Assembly: GCF_027980145.1 (NCBI RefSeq)
Contig: NZ_JAMZNK010000020.1
Location: 1 to 64,000, forward strand
From: Flavobacterium azizsancarii
Lineage (GTDB): Bacteria; Bacteroidota; Bacteroidia; Flavobacteriales; Flavobacteriaceae
DNA length: 64,000 bases
Direction: 5' to 3'
The translations under genes and the position numbers were made by a program. The notes under the pieces are model-generated. The model did not search any database and was not told the DNA's origin. It saw only the letters and a list, made by a program, of their open reading frames with translations. Below, piece after piece: positions 38,701 to 45,885 of this stretch; the stretch's first letter is position 1, and the number at the start of each line of letters is the position of its first letter.

Positions 38701-40236
38701 GGATCCGGATCTCAGGGAAAAGATTTTGTAATTACTGAACCGATTCCGGGCTCAATTCAAGCGGGATTCAAGTTATTCTACAATCCGTTTTCTTCTATTT
38801 TTGATGGTTTAGAGGGTATGTTGCGAGAACCTTCAGGATGTTTTGAGCAGGTTTCTTCTACCAATTATCCAAATATTATGGCAATGCAGCTGTTGAAGTT
38901 TAAAAATTCTTCGCCCCAATTTAAAGAGAAAGCCCTCAGATTCTTAGAGAATGGTTATCAAAAGCTTAAAAATTATGAATCAAAAGAAGGCGGCTTTGAG
39001 TGGTACGGTGGAAATCCGGGTAATGAGGCGCTGACAGCATATGGTTTACTGCAATTTTATGAAATGAAGGAATTTATAAATATTGATCAAAAATTAATTC
39101 AGAGATCGATGGCCTGGATGAATTCCAGAAAAGACAGTAAAGGAGGTTTTAAACAAAATCCAGCGAAATATGGTTTTTCCGGAATCAAATACGAAGTAAA
39201 TAATGCTTACATTGTTTATGTATTATCAGAAATAGGAGATACTGATATCGAAATACAATATCAAACAGCCTTGCGGGAAGCCTTAAAAAGCAATGATTTA
39301 TATCGAATGAACCTGATGGCTTTAGCTTCTTTTAACCTTAAAAAAATACAAGAATACAAACAGTTAATGCTGCTGATAAATGCAGTAATTAAAAAAACAG
39401 CATTTAAAGATGTAAAAGCAGAACAATCAGTGATACATAGTTCCGGGAAATCTATGAATACAGAAATTGTTTCACTTTATGCACTTGCTCTATTGAAAGA
39501 AAAACAAATTACAAAAGAAGTCTCAGATGCTTTAGAGTATATTCACTCGTTAAAAAGTACATACGGTTTTGGTTCAACGCAAGCAACTGCTTTGGCTTTA
39601 AAATGCATTACAGAATATGCCAAGATTACTGCTAAAGCTAATGATGAAATTATAGAGGACGCGGTTATGAACTTGAACAATGAGTCGTTTAGATTAGTCC
39701 AAAAAGACAATGAAGGAAATGTAATTCTAAAAGATTTAAAAATCAATAAAGGAAATAATAACTTTTCGATTCAGATTCCGGAAAAGAGTAAAATTCCGTA
39801 TTTGTTTTATGTACAGTATCAGACCTATAAACCTAACAATTCAAAAGAATGCAAGTTAGTGCTCAAAACAAAAATATTGAGTAATAAGGTAAAGACAAGC
39901 GAAACCGTAAGACTGGAGATTGAAATTGAAAATAAGAGCCCAGGGCAGGTTTCAAATCCCATTGCCAGAATTGGGATTCCCGGCGGATCAACTCCGGAAC
40001 CTTGGCAACTAAAAGAACTTATTGAAAAAAATGTGGTTGATTATTATGAGATTTTCGGAAATGAACTGGTACTTTATTTTAGAAAATTAAACGCCAAAGA
40101 AAACAGAAAAGTCAACATTGACTTAAAAGCAATTGTTCCCGGGAATTATAAAGCAGTAGCATCGTCAACTTATTTGTATTATGAAAATGAATACAAAAAC
40201 TGGAACCAAGGTTTGGAAGTTGAAGTGTTGCCGTAA
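35701..40236 (+). CDS. Alpha-2-macroglobulin-like protein with embedded TonB box and SusC-type plug
   Basis: 1511 residues with signal peptide ALVAQ and no lipobox, so a soluble periplasmic protein is likely. Order: macroglobulin-type beta domains (about 20-500, including KVYLQLNNVLYTPGEIIYFKG), the helix LLLNTHGWRKY, a carboxypeptidase-like regulatory domain (about 543-600), a TonB box (DVVVMGYG, 662-669), a complete plug (to VTTK, 786; includes IVIRGLSSIYGSRAGGQPLI and VIDGIPYVN), the A2M domain, and the thioester C-F-E-Q (C1047, Q1050) with its helical domain. The plug sits about where bacterial macroglobulins carry the protease bait region. It follows the plug-less barrel by four bases and is surely in the same transcript. 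Confidence 0.9.
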   Translation: MKNIKYILFLLISQALVAQNIESDWNTVYKKSITEKVYLQLNNVLYTPGEIIYFKGYIAESDNKPTSLSDYLYVDLFDSANKKIASQTYSVENGSASGSYKIPENGASGMYKIKAYTNIQNQIGENIFEKTFFIQKVVSPRILMTLDFRKKAYGKGESCKADFVLKNLENLPIRNYAFKYDIFIAGKKIDSLQGKTDSEGKALITFKLPADLKLNDGILNVMLDYDNFKESVTRSIPINLNFVDLRFLPESGNFILNEASSLFFIAKNEFGLPMDLAGFIEDEKGNKIKDFKSIHDGMGNVVLKTEENKRYFAVITSPFKSEEKIALPVAEKNLFVINAQKKPENVALNIYAPTTIDAKILVRNTNKIHKTIKLSLKQGWNSVDIKTNDFPVGIQSFSLLVANKIVAERLVFLNYDDGLKIEIKTDKESYLPREKVKVSILTKDKNNAPIASNISVAVVDTKLLTYIDDKQDNILSWLYLGFELKGKIHEPRFYFDDTKKREEREEAIDLLLNTHGWRKYDQSNLQKMLSETKNIAPEKSDVIEGFVLNQKNKPVAVRVLYFTDKGKVYETKSNSSGYFQFNRVQFSDLACLIAESRTKHKYTIKNSFSDQKEFARMKDTLSNSVSYNVDYDYKEKKEAIKGEEQIAGNSVSLDSESNSLQDVVVMGYGMSAKKMITSSVTTIYAQEILNSLSGRASGIQITSATGQAGAADKIVIRGLSSIYGSRAGGQPLIVIDGIPYVNNENSSILGSLPASSIQSVTILKDASATAIYGSSGASGVILVTTKNKLFQSNKILGKKYNYTFQNINRSGSKMLNEAERFYSPKYKTTIVEEKTDFRSCIYWNSVVQTNNKGEANFEFHTSDDNTSFKVLAEGTSYKGDLGKAEAVFSVKELIQTDVKIPVYASQDDVISIPIWLKNNSVNNLKLEYKVEFNKQNVKLQDAVADLQPNESKIIYVSLLANTVGEKLPLEIVLTAENYKTKIKKTVDIYAKGFPMNVDISGSGSQGKDFVITEPIPGSIQAGFKLFYNPFSSIFDGLEGMLREPSGCFEQVSSTNYPNIMAMQLLKFKNSSPQFKEKALRFLENGYQKLKNYESKEGGFEWYGGNPGNEALTAYGLLQFYEMKEFINIDQKLIQRSMAWMNSRKDSKGGFKQNPAKYGFSGIKYEVNNAYIVYVLSEIGDTDIEIQYQTALREALKSNDLYRMNLMALASFNLKKIQEYKQLMLLINAVIKKTAFKDVKAEQSVIHSSGKSMNTEIVSLYALALLKEKQITKEVSDALEYIHSLKSTYGFGSTQATALALKCITEYAKITAKANDEIIEDAVMNLNNESFRLVQKDNEGNVILKDLKINKGNNNFSIQIPEKSKIPYLFYVQYQTYKPNNSKECKLVLKTKILSNKVKTSETVRLEIEIENKSPGQVSNPIARIGIPGGSTPEPWQLKELIEKNVVDYYEIFGNELVLYFRKLNAKENRKVNIDLKAIVPGNYKAVASSTYLYYENEYKNWNQGLEVEVLP

Positions 40237-40251
40237 TTTTCTTTTATTTAT

Positions 40252-40278
40252 CCTGACAGGTTTCAAAAACCTGTTAGG
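40252..40278. repeat. Short inverted repeat after the macroglobulin gene
   Basis: CCTGACAGGTTT (40252-40263) faces AAACCTGTTAGG (40267-40278) with one mismatch and a three-base loop. The type is dispersed in Flavobacterium from memory and may act as a terminator between the convergent genes. Confidence 0.55.
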
Positions 40279-40311
40279 TATTTAGTTTGGTGAACTTAGG
40301 TTGAAAGAATA

Positions 40312-41373
40312 TTATAAATCTTTGTCTTTATAATAATTCACCATCAAGTCAACAAATTTGCTATAGCCTTCCATACCATCTTTTTGATTGTTTGTTTTTA
40401 AGAAATTATCATAGAAAATATGAAAGCCTTTATCAATAAAAGTATCATATTGTTTCCAGAAATCCTGACTTTCCTGATAGTTTTTTAGGATACCAATATG
40501 AACGGTTTTCTTTAATTGGGTGAATGTCTTTTCGTCTTTTGCTTGCCAAATCCCTAAGCAATAGCGAAGGGCAAAACTGTATCCGGAATACTGATAGTAT
40601 AAATTTTGATTTTTTACAGTAGCCAGAACACCAATAAAATTGCATTCGCTTTCGCTGGCATAACCCATTTGATGTGCCATTTCGTGGCAGCTCGTAACAG
40701 GAAAATTGTACATGGGTAATAAATCATTAACCTGAGCTTCGTTTGTAAAAGGATTGAGATAACCACCAAAACCCATATAGGTCAGAGGCAGGCTAAAAAG
40801 TGATTTTTTGATGCTTATTATTTCGTATTTAAAGTAAGGATATTCGTTTGCCAGATTTTCATAACCACTTAAATTCATCTGGAAAGCCTGATTTTGAGAA
40901 TAGGGAAAAACTATTTTAGAACTGTCTTTTTTTGTAATCTGAAACTGAATTTCGTTTGTTTTTGCAATTAGTTTTTTGGTAAAAGTTAGCAATTCAGCGT
41001 CAGTATATTCTCTTTGGATTTCCATTTTTTCAAAAAGTGGTTCCCTGTAATAATTGAATGCCCAAAGTAAATGGAAGAAAAAATAAAATATAGAAAGGAC
41101 ACTAAGGGCTTTTAAAAGATTGTCTTTCCATTGTGATTTCCATGTTTTTCTTATTTTCCAAATCCATCGAATCAAGAACAAAATCAAAATAGAATAGATG
41201 TAGTCTCCCACTGAAAATGGAATTTTGCCCAAAACGATTCTTGAAAAATGTGAGGTTTTAATATACAATCCGTTACTGTAAAAGCGTTCTGTGAATTCCG
41301 GAAAATACGGAAGAATCTTTAAAAGGATGATTTGTAAGAGAAGTAATAATGGTAAAATATATTTTGATTTCAC
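40312..41373 (-). CDS. DUF3810 membrane zinc metallopeptidase-like protein
   Basis: 353 residues: two or three N-terminal membrane segments (to about residue 110), then a domain with VTSCHEMAHQMGYASESECNF. HEMAH is a HExxH zinc motif and the downstream E-S-E-C would supply the third ligand, as in gluzincins. That matches DUF3810, an uncharacterised family common in Bacteroidota. It is likely an inner-membrane peptidase facing the periplasm. It is convergent with the macroglobulin gene, so a functional link is not implied by position. Confidence 0.8.
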   Translation of the reverse strand: MKSKYILPLLLLLQIILLKILPYFPEFTERFYSNGLYIKTSHFSRIVLGKIPFSVGDYIYSILILFLIRWIWKIRKTWKSQWKDNLLKALSVLSIFYFFFHLLWAFNYYREPLFEKMEIQREYTDAELLTFTKKLIAKTNEIQFQITKKDSSKIVFPYSQNQAFQMNLSGYENLANEYPYFKYEIISIKKSLFSLPLTYMGFGGYLNPFTNEAQVNDLLPMYNFPVTSCHEMAHQMGYASESECNFIGVLATVKNQNLYYQYSGYSFALRYCLGIWQAKDEKTFTQLKKTVHIGILKNYQESQDFWKQYDTFIDKGFHIFYDNFLKTNNQKDGMEGYSKFVDLMVNYYKDKDL

Positions 41374-41419
41374 AATTTTAATTTTGGATAGGTAAATATA
41401 AATACAATTAAAAAGAGTT

Positions 41420-41543
41420 AGCCACGAATTCCACGAATTTTCACGAATTGATGATTTTTTTCTTAGGTTACAAAATAGTAATGATTCGTGTTATCCAGTT
41501 TTACTGACATTATAACTTGTGCTAATTAGTGAAATTCGCGGCA
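41420..41543. repeat. Dispersed repeat, CACGAATT family
   Basis: GCCACGAATTCCACGAATTT starts at 41421 and the element ends with GTGAAATTCGCGGC near 41529-41542, so the ends are loosely inverted. It separates DUF3810 from pepD, whose -7 element TAACTTTG is at 41587-41594. Confidence 0.55.
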
Positions 41544-41628
41544 GAAAAATTTAAGCACTTTACCCATAAAACGAGTTTAAACTTTGTAACTTTGGAGCTC
41601 TTAATTGTTAAACTTCAAACAAAATATA

Positions 41629-43089
41629 ATGAGTCAGGAAATAAGAAATCTGGAGCCTAAAGCGCTATGGAATAAGTTTGCAGATTTAAATGCAGTTCCA
41701 CGTCCGTCAAAGAAAGAAGAACGCGTGATCGAGTTTATGAAAAACTTTGGAAACAGCTTAGGTTTAGAAACTTTTGAAGACGATATTCGAAATGTAATTA
41801 TCAGAAAACCGGCAACTCCGGGAATGGAAAACCGTAAAGCAATTGTTATGCAGGGGCATCTGGATATGGTGCACCAAAAAAATGCTGATACTGTTTTTGA
41901 TTTTGATAGTCAGGGAATCGACATGTATGTTGATGGAGACTGGGTTCGTGCCCGTGGTACAACGCTTGGTGCTGATAATGGATTAGGAGTAGCTACAATT
42001 ATGGCTGTTTTAGAAAGTAAAGACATTCCGCATCCTGCAATCGAAGCCTTGTTTACAATTGATGAGGAAACGGGAATGACCGGAGCTTTAAATCTAAAAA
42101 GAGGAATTCTTCAAGGTCAGATTCTTTTGAATTTAGATACTGAAGAAGATGATGAAATTGATATTGGTTGTGCTGGTGGAATTGATGTAACGGCTACAAG
42201 AGCATATAATGAAGAAGAAGTTCCGGAAGGTTCAGTTGGGCATATTATTACCGTAAAAGGTCTAAAAGGTGGTCATTCAGGAATGGATATTCACAAAGGT
42301 TTAGGAAACGCGAATAAAATCATGAACCGTTTGTTGTTTGATGCTTTTGAAAACTTTGGTTTGCAGGTAGCAGAGATCAATGGAGGAAGTTTAAGAAATG
42401 CAATTCCGAGAGAAAGTGTTGCAAAAGTAATTATTTCTGAAATGTTTGATGAAGCGTATATTTTTGATATGCAGGAAATCATCAATGATATAAAAACTGA
42501 ATATAAAACGACTGAGCCAAACTTATCTATTGATATCGTAAAATGCGATACGCCTTCAAAAGTAATGGATTTAGGTGTTCAGGAAGGAATTATTCGTGCT
42601 GTTTATGCTGCTCACAATGGTGTTTACAGAATGAGTGCTGATATGGCTGACCTGGTAGAAACTTCAAATAATATTGCAAGAGTTATCGTAAAAGATGGTG
42701 AAATATCTATTGGATGTTTAACACGTTCTTCTGTTGAAACTTCTAAATTTGATTTGGCTAATGCGTTGCGTTCAGCTTTTGAATTGGTAGGTTGCGAAGT
42801 AGAACTTTCTGGTTCTTATCCGGGATGGACGCCAAATGTAAACTCTGAAATATTAGATACTTTGGTAGGAATCTACGAGAAACAAAACAACGAAAAACCT
42901 AAAGTAGTGGCTTGTCACGCTGGTTTAGAATGTGGAATTCTGGGAACAAATTATCCTGAAATGGATATGATTTCTTTTGGACCAACAATTCACGGTGCAC
43001 ATTCTCCGGATGAAAGAGCAAGTATTTCTTCGGCTCAAAAATATTGGAAATTTATATTAGAAATTCTTTCTAATATTCCGGTTAAATAG
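41629..43089 (+). CDS. pepD: Beta-Ala-His (aminoacyl-histidine) dipeptidase, M20C
   Basis: 486 residues from the ATG at 41629; the frame also has an ATG-less lead to 41605 (TTG). Cytosolic zinc dipeptidase for Xaa-His and other dipeptides. Metal-site motifs: GHLDMVHQK, GADNGLG (Asp ligand) and IDEETGMTGAL (catalytic Glu). The dimerisation domain includes KGLKGGHSGMDI. The C-terminal His ligand lies in GPTIHGAHSPDE. Confidence 0.93.
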   Translation: MSQEIRNLEPKALWNKFADLNAVPRPSKKEERVIEFMKNFGNSLGLETFEDDIRNVIIRKPATPGMENRKAIVMQGHLDMVHQKNADTVFDFDSQGIDMYVDGDWVRARGTTLGADNGLGVATIMAVLESKDIPHPAIEALFTIDEETGMTGALNLKRGILQGQILLNLDTEEDDEIDIGCAGGIDVTATRAYNEEEVPEGSVGHIITVKGLKGGHSGMDIHKGLGNANKIMNRLLFDAFENFGLQVAEINGGSLRNAIPRESVAKVIISEMFDEAYIFDMQEIINDIKTEYKTTEPNLSIDIVKCDTPSKVMDLGVQEGIIRAVYAAHNGVYRMSADMADLVETSNNIARVIVKDGEISIGCLTRSSVETSKFDLANALRSAFELVGCEVELSGSYPGWTPNVNSEILDTLVGIYEKQNNEKPKVVACHAGLECGILGTNYPEMDMISFGPTIHGAHSPDERASISSAQKYWKFILEILSNIPVK

Positions 43090-43092
43090 TCA

Positions 43093-43166
43093 CAGTATTC
43101 AGTCGCAGTCTCAGTATTCAGTTTCAAAGAACTGTAAACTGAGACTGTAAACTGAGATTGAAAACT
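43093..43166. repeat. Dispersed repeat, ACTGAGACTG family
   Basis: Alternating words CAGTCTCAGTATTCAG and ACTGTAAACTGAGACTG form imperfect inverted arms after pepD. The end touches the stop codon of the 36-residue basic protein. Related words lie at 16207-16270. Confidence 0.55.
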
Positions 43167-43275
43167 AATCTCTTTTAGGAGCATTTTTCTTTTCTCTCTT
43201 TTCTTCTTTTTTTTCTTTAGCCGTTTTTAACGGTTCTTTTTTTGCTGTTTTCTTAGCATCCTGACTCTTTGCCAT
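43165..43275 (-). CDS. 36-residue lysine-rich protein
   Basis: An ATG at 43275 begins MAKSQDAKKTAKKEPLKTAK and continues with EKKEEKREKKNAPKRD to a TAG. About 40 percent of the residues are Lys. There is no membrane segment or Cys. I recall near-identical short proteins in other flavobacteria, which supports a real gene, but cannot verify it. A nucleic-acid or ribosome-binding role is a guess from charge only. Confidence 0.55.
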   Translation of the reverse strand: MAKSQDAKKTAKKEPLKTAKEKKEEKREKKNAPKRD

Positions 43276-43340
43276 AATATTTCAATTTAGATAGTTAACT
43301 TATTTTTAAAGTAAATATAGGTTCTATTTTTGAGTTTATA

Positions 43341-44651
43341 TTAATTATTTTGTTGATATACCTCAATAGAATCTTTTTCAAGTCTTGTTTTTAGCCACAT
43401 TTTCATTTTTTGTTTCATCTCTAAATCAACTTTTTTCTTGCTCTGAAAAAGAATAACGGGAATAATTTTTGATTTATTTGTTTCGCTTTCTACAGTATAA
43501 TTTCCAATGGTAAGAGAGGTAACGGCAGGAAAAAGTATTTTAGCTTCATTGCTAATCTGGTTGTTATTGAATTGATATTGGGCCAATTGATTCCGTAAAT
43601 TATTTATTAAAATATCCTTTTGATCGACAACACTTTGATTATTGTTGATTTGATCCATAATGTCTTTCCTTAAATTAACAGTATCCTGCCTGATAATTAA
43701 TTTTGTGTTTGGAAGATTGTAGTTTACCAGTTTTTTATTAAGATTGATGATCTCAGTATCACTAAATTTTTTCGCTAAAAAGGCCAATTCAATTCTTTTT
43801 GGATCAGTATTGTATCTTATTTTTTTATAAATAATGGGGTAGTCATTGTCCAGGAATTCTTTCTGGATGAAAATTTCTGTTCTTGAATTATAATTTTTTT
43901 GAACATATAACTGGTAAGCAAAATATATACTGGGAACAATTAAAAGTAAAATAAGAATTGTAATACCATATTTTACCCTTTTCTGATGTCTTAAATCCAG
44001 TTGTTGTGCAATTGGATAATTCAAATATTTTACAATCACAAAAGTAGCAATACAAATAAACACACAATTGATAGTATAAAGATATAGCGCGCCAAAAAAA
44101 TAGAGATAATTGCCAAGAGCCAAACCATAACCAGCCGTACAAAGTGGCGGCATCAATGCAGTTGCGATAGCTACGCCGGGAATTGGATTTCCTTTTTCTA
44201 CACGTGTTACGGCTATTACACCAACTAAGCCTCCAAAAAACGCAATTAAAATATCGTAAATATTTGGAGAAGTTCTGGCTAATAATTCAGATTGTGCTTC
44301 CTTAAAAGGGCTAATATAGAAATATAAAGTAGAAGTAGCCAGACTTACTAGTGTTGCGATCAACAGATTTTTTATTGATTTTTTTAAAAGCTCAAAATCA
44401 TACATTCCTAGTCCAAAACCGGCGCCAACAATTGGTCCCATTAAAGGAGAAATTAGCATTGCACCAATAATTACAGCTGTCGAATTAACATTTAAACCTA
44501 CGGATGCTATAATAATAGCACAAGCCAAAATCCATATATTTGAGCCTCTGAACGATATAGCGCCTGTTATATTTTCGATAACTGATTTTTTATTCTCTTC
44601 GCCTTTGTGAAGATCAATAAAATTTAAAACTTTTTGAGTTATATCCTTCAT
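43341..44651 (-). CDS. DUF389/TIGR00341 family membrane protein
   Basis: 436 residues. Six or so membrane segments in the first 250 residues include the family core STAVIIGAMLISPLMGPIVGAG and PIPGVAIATALMPPLCTAGYGLA. A long soluble C-terminal part (about 255-436) contains a predicted coiled coil near KDILINNLRNQLAQYQ. The function of the family is unknown; channel or transport roles have been proposed on structure only. Confidence 0.85.
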   Translation of the reverse strand: MKDITQKVLNFIDLHKGEENKKSVIENITGAISFRGSNIWILACAIIIASVGLNVNSTAVIIGAMLISPLMGPIVGAGFGLGMYDFELLKKSIKNLLIATLVSLATSTLYFYISPFKEAQSELLARTSPNIYDILIAFFGGLVGVIAVTRVEKGNPIPGVAIATALMPPLCTAGYGLALGNYLYFFGALYLYTINCVFICIATFVIVKYLNYPIAQQLDLRHQKRVKYGITILILLLIVPSIYFAYQLYVQKNYNSRTEIFIQKEFLDNDYPIIYKKIRYNTDPKRIELAFLAKKFSDTEIINLNKKLVNYNLPNTKLIIRQDTVNLRKDIMDQINNNQSVVDQKDILINNLRNQLAQYQFNNNQISNEAKILFPAVTSLTIGNYTVESETNKSKIIPVILFQSKKKVDLEMKQKMKMWLKTRLEKDSIEVYQQNN

Positions 44652-44801
44652 GAGCTTATAATTGAGTTGAGATTGTAGATTAATTGGATAGGAGTATAGA
44701 AGTCTAATTTAATCAAAAAAAGCACTAAAACCTACCTTTGTAAGATAAAGTACTGCAAAAGGTAGGGTAAATTAATTCTATTGCTTTTTTAGAAAACAAA
44801 A

Positions 44802-44830
44802 AAATCCTCAATTTTAGAAATTGAGGATTT
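44802..44830 (-). terminator. Terminator after the 44854 gene
   Basis: AAATCCTCAATTT and AAATTGAGGATTT flank a TAG loop; read on the minus strand the hairpin ends in a T run. It lies 23 bases past the stop codon of the gene ending at 44854. Confidence 0.8.
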
Positions 44831-44853
44831 GAGTTGTAGTTATAAGATGTAAC

Positions 44854-45630
44854 TTAATTTCGTTTTAGTACTTTATATTGTTCATAGCAACCGTTAATTG
44901 CATCCATAATCTGTAAATCATTTGCAGATTGTATAAAGGATTCAGAGTAATTACAACGTTGCAAAATTTCAGGAATTTCGTCTTTACTAACACCTAAAAG
45001 TACAGAAACAGTTTCACGGTCATATTTAGATTCCAGAAGATTTCGAACTGTATCATCCTTTCTCATTTCTTTTAATTTCTTGAGTTCCTTTGCATTTTTT
45101 CCAAAGAAACCATAAAGTACATCCGCAGGATTAAAAATAGATCCTAATACTTTTCCAAAGGCATTTGGAGAATATTCACCAGCTTCATAACCTTGGGTAA
45201 GACCTGAGATACTGTAACGGTAATTTTCTTTTGTTGGAATCAATTTTGAATCGACTTCAAGATACCCAGTTAAACTAAAAGGAGCAATGATCACTTCTTC
45301 AAGGGCAATTGCTTTTTCAGTAAGCTGTATTCTGGTCACTTTATTTTTTATCCAGTCATTTGTTACCCTAATTCTTAAAGATTGAAATCCTAAAATCGAA
45401 AAGTGAATAGTGTCATTTAATTGTACATCGATCTCAAAATATCCTTTAGCATCAGACTTTGCACCACGAACTTTGTTGGTGTTGATGATATTTACATTAG
45501 CAAGCGGTTGTTTAGTATTATCGTTGATAATGTAACCAGATACTCTTTGCGGTACTGTAGATTCAACATCTTGTGCAAAACTAATAGTAGTAGATAGTAG
45601 TGTAAAAAAGAAAACTGCGAAATATTTCAT
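44854..45630 (-). CDS. Carboxypeptidase-like regulatory domain exported protein
   Basis: 258 residues with signal peptide TISFAQ. A carboxypeptidase-like regulatory domain follows (VSGYIINDNTKQPLANVNII, about 30-105), the same beta-sandwich found at the front of SusC proteins, then a helical C-terminal part with no known domain. It is an envelope protein of unknown role; no plug or barrel is attached. It is monocistronic, with its own terminator. Confidence 0.72.
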   Translation of the reverse strand: MKYFAVFFFTLLSTTISFAQDVESTVPQRVSGYIINDNTKQPLANVNIINTNKVRGAKSDAKGYFEIDVQLNDTIHFSILGFQSLRIRVTNDWIKNKVTRIQLTEKAIALEEVIIAPFSLTGYLEVDSKLIPTKENYRYSISGLTQGYEAGEYSPNAFGKVLGSIFNPADVLYGFFGKNAKELKKLKEMRKDDTVRNLLESKYDRETVSVLLGVSKDEIPEILQRCNYSESFIQSANDLQIMDAINGCYEQYKVLKRN

Positions 45631-45826
45631 ATCCTTATTTAAAGCACTAAAAGTACTAAATCAGGATTAAATATTTCGCAGTCTTCGAATATAATTATCA
45701 GAAAATTAACAAAGGTCGTAGTGGAGCTTTTAGTATTTAAATAAAATGAGATAAAGAAGATTTAGGTTACATAGTTTTGGATTCTAAATTTTTTTTATCG
45801 GAAATAACATTATTAAAGTAAAAAAA

Positions 45827-45862
45827 AATCCCAAATTCCAGTTGTATTTGGAATTTGGGATT
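45827..45862 (-). terminator. Terminator after the DEAD-box gene
   Basis: AATCCCAAATTCCA (45827-45840) and TGGAATTTGGGATT (45849-45862) pair perfectly around an eight-base loop; on the minus strand a run of eight Ts follows. Confidence 0.85.
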
Positions 45863-45885
45863 TTGTATTTCAAGATATTAAAATA

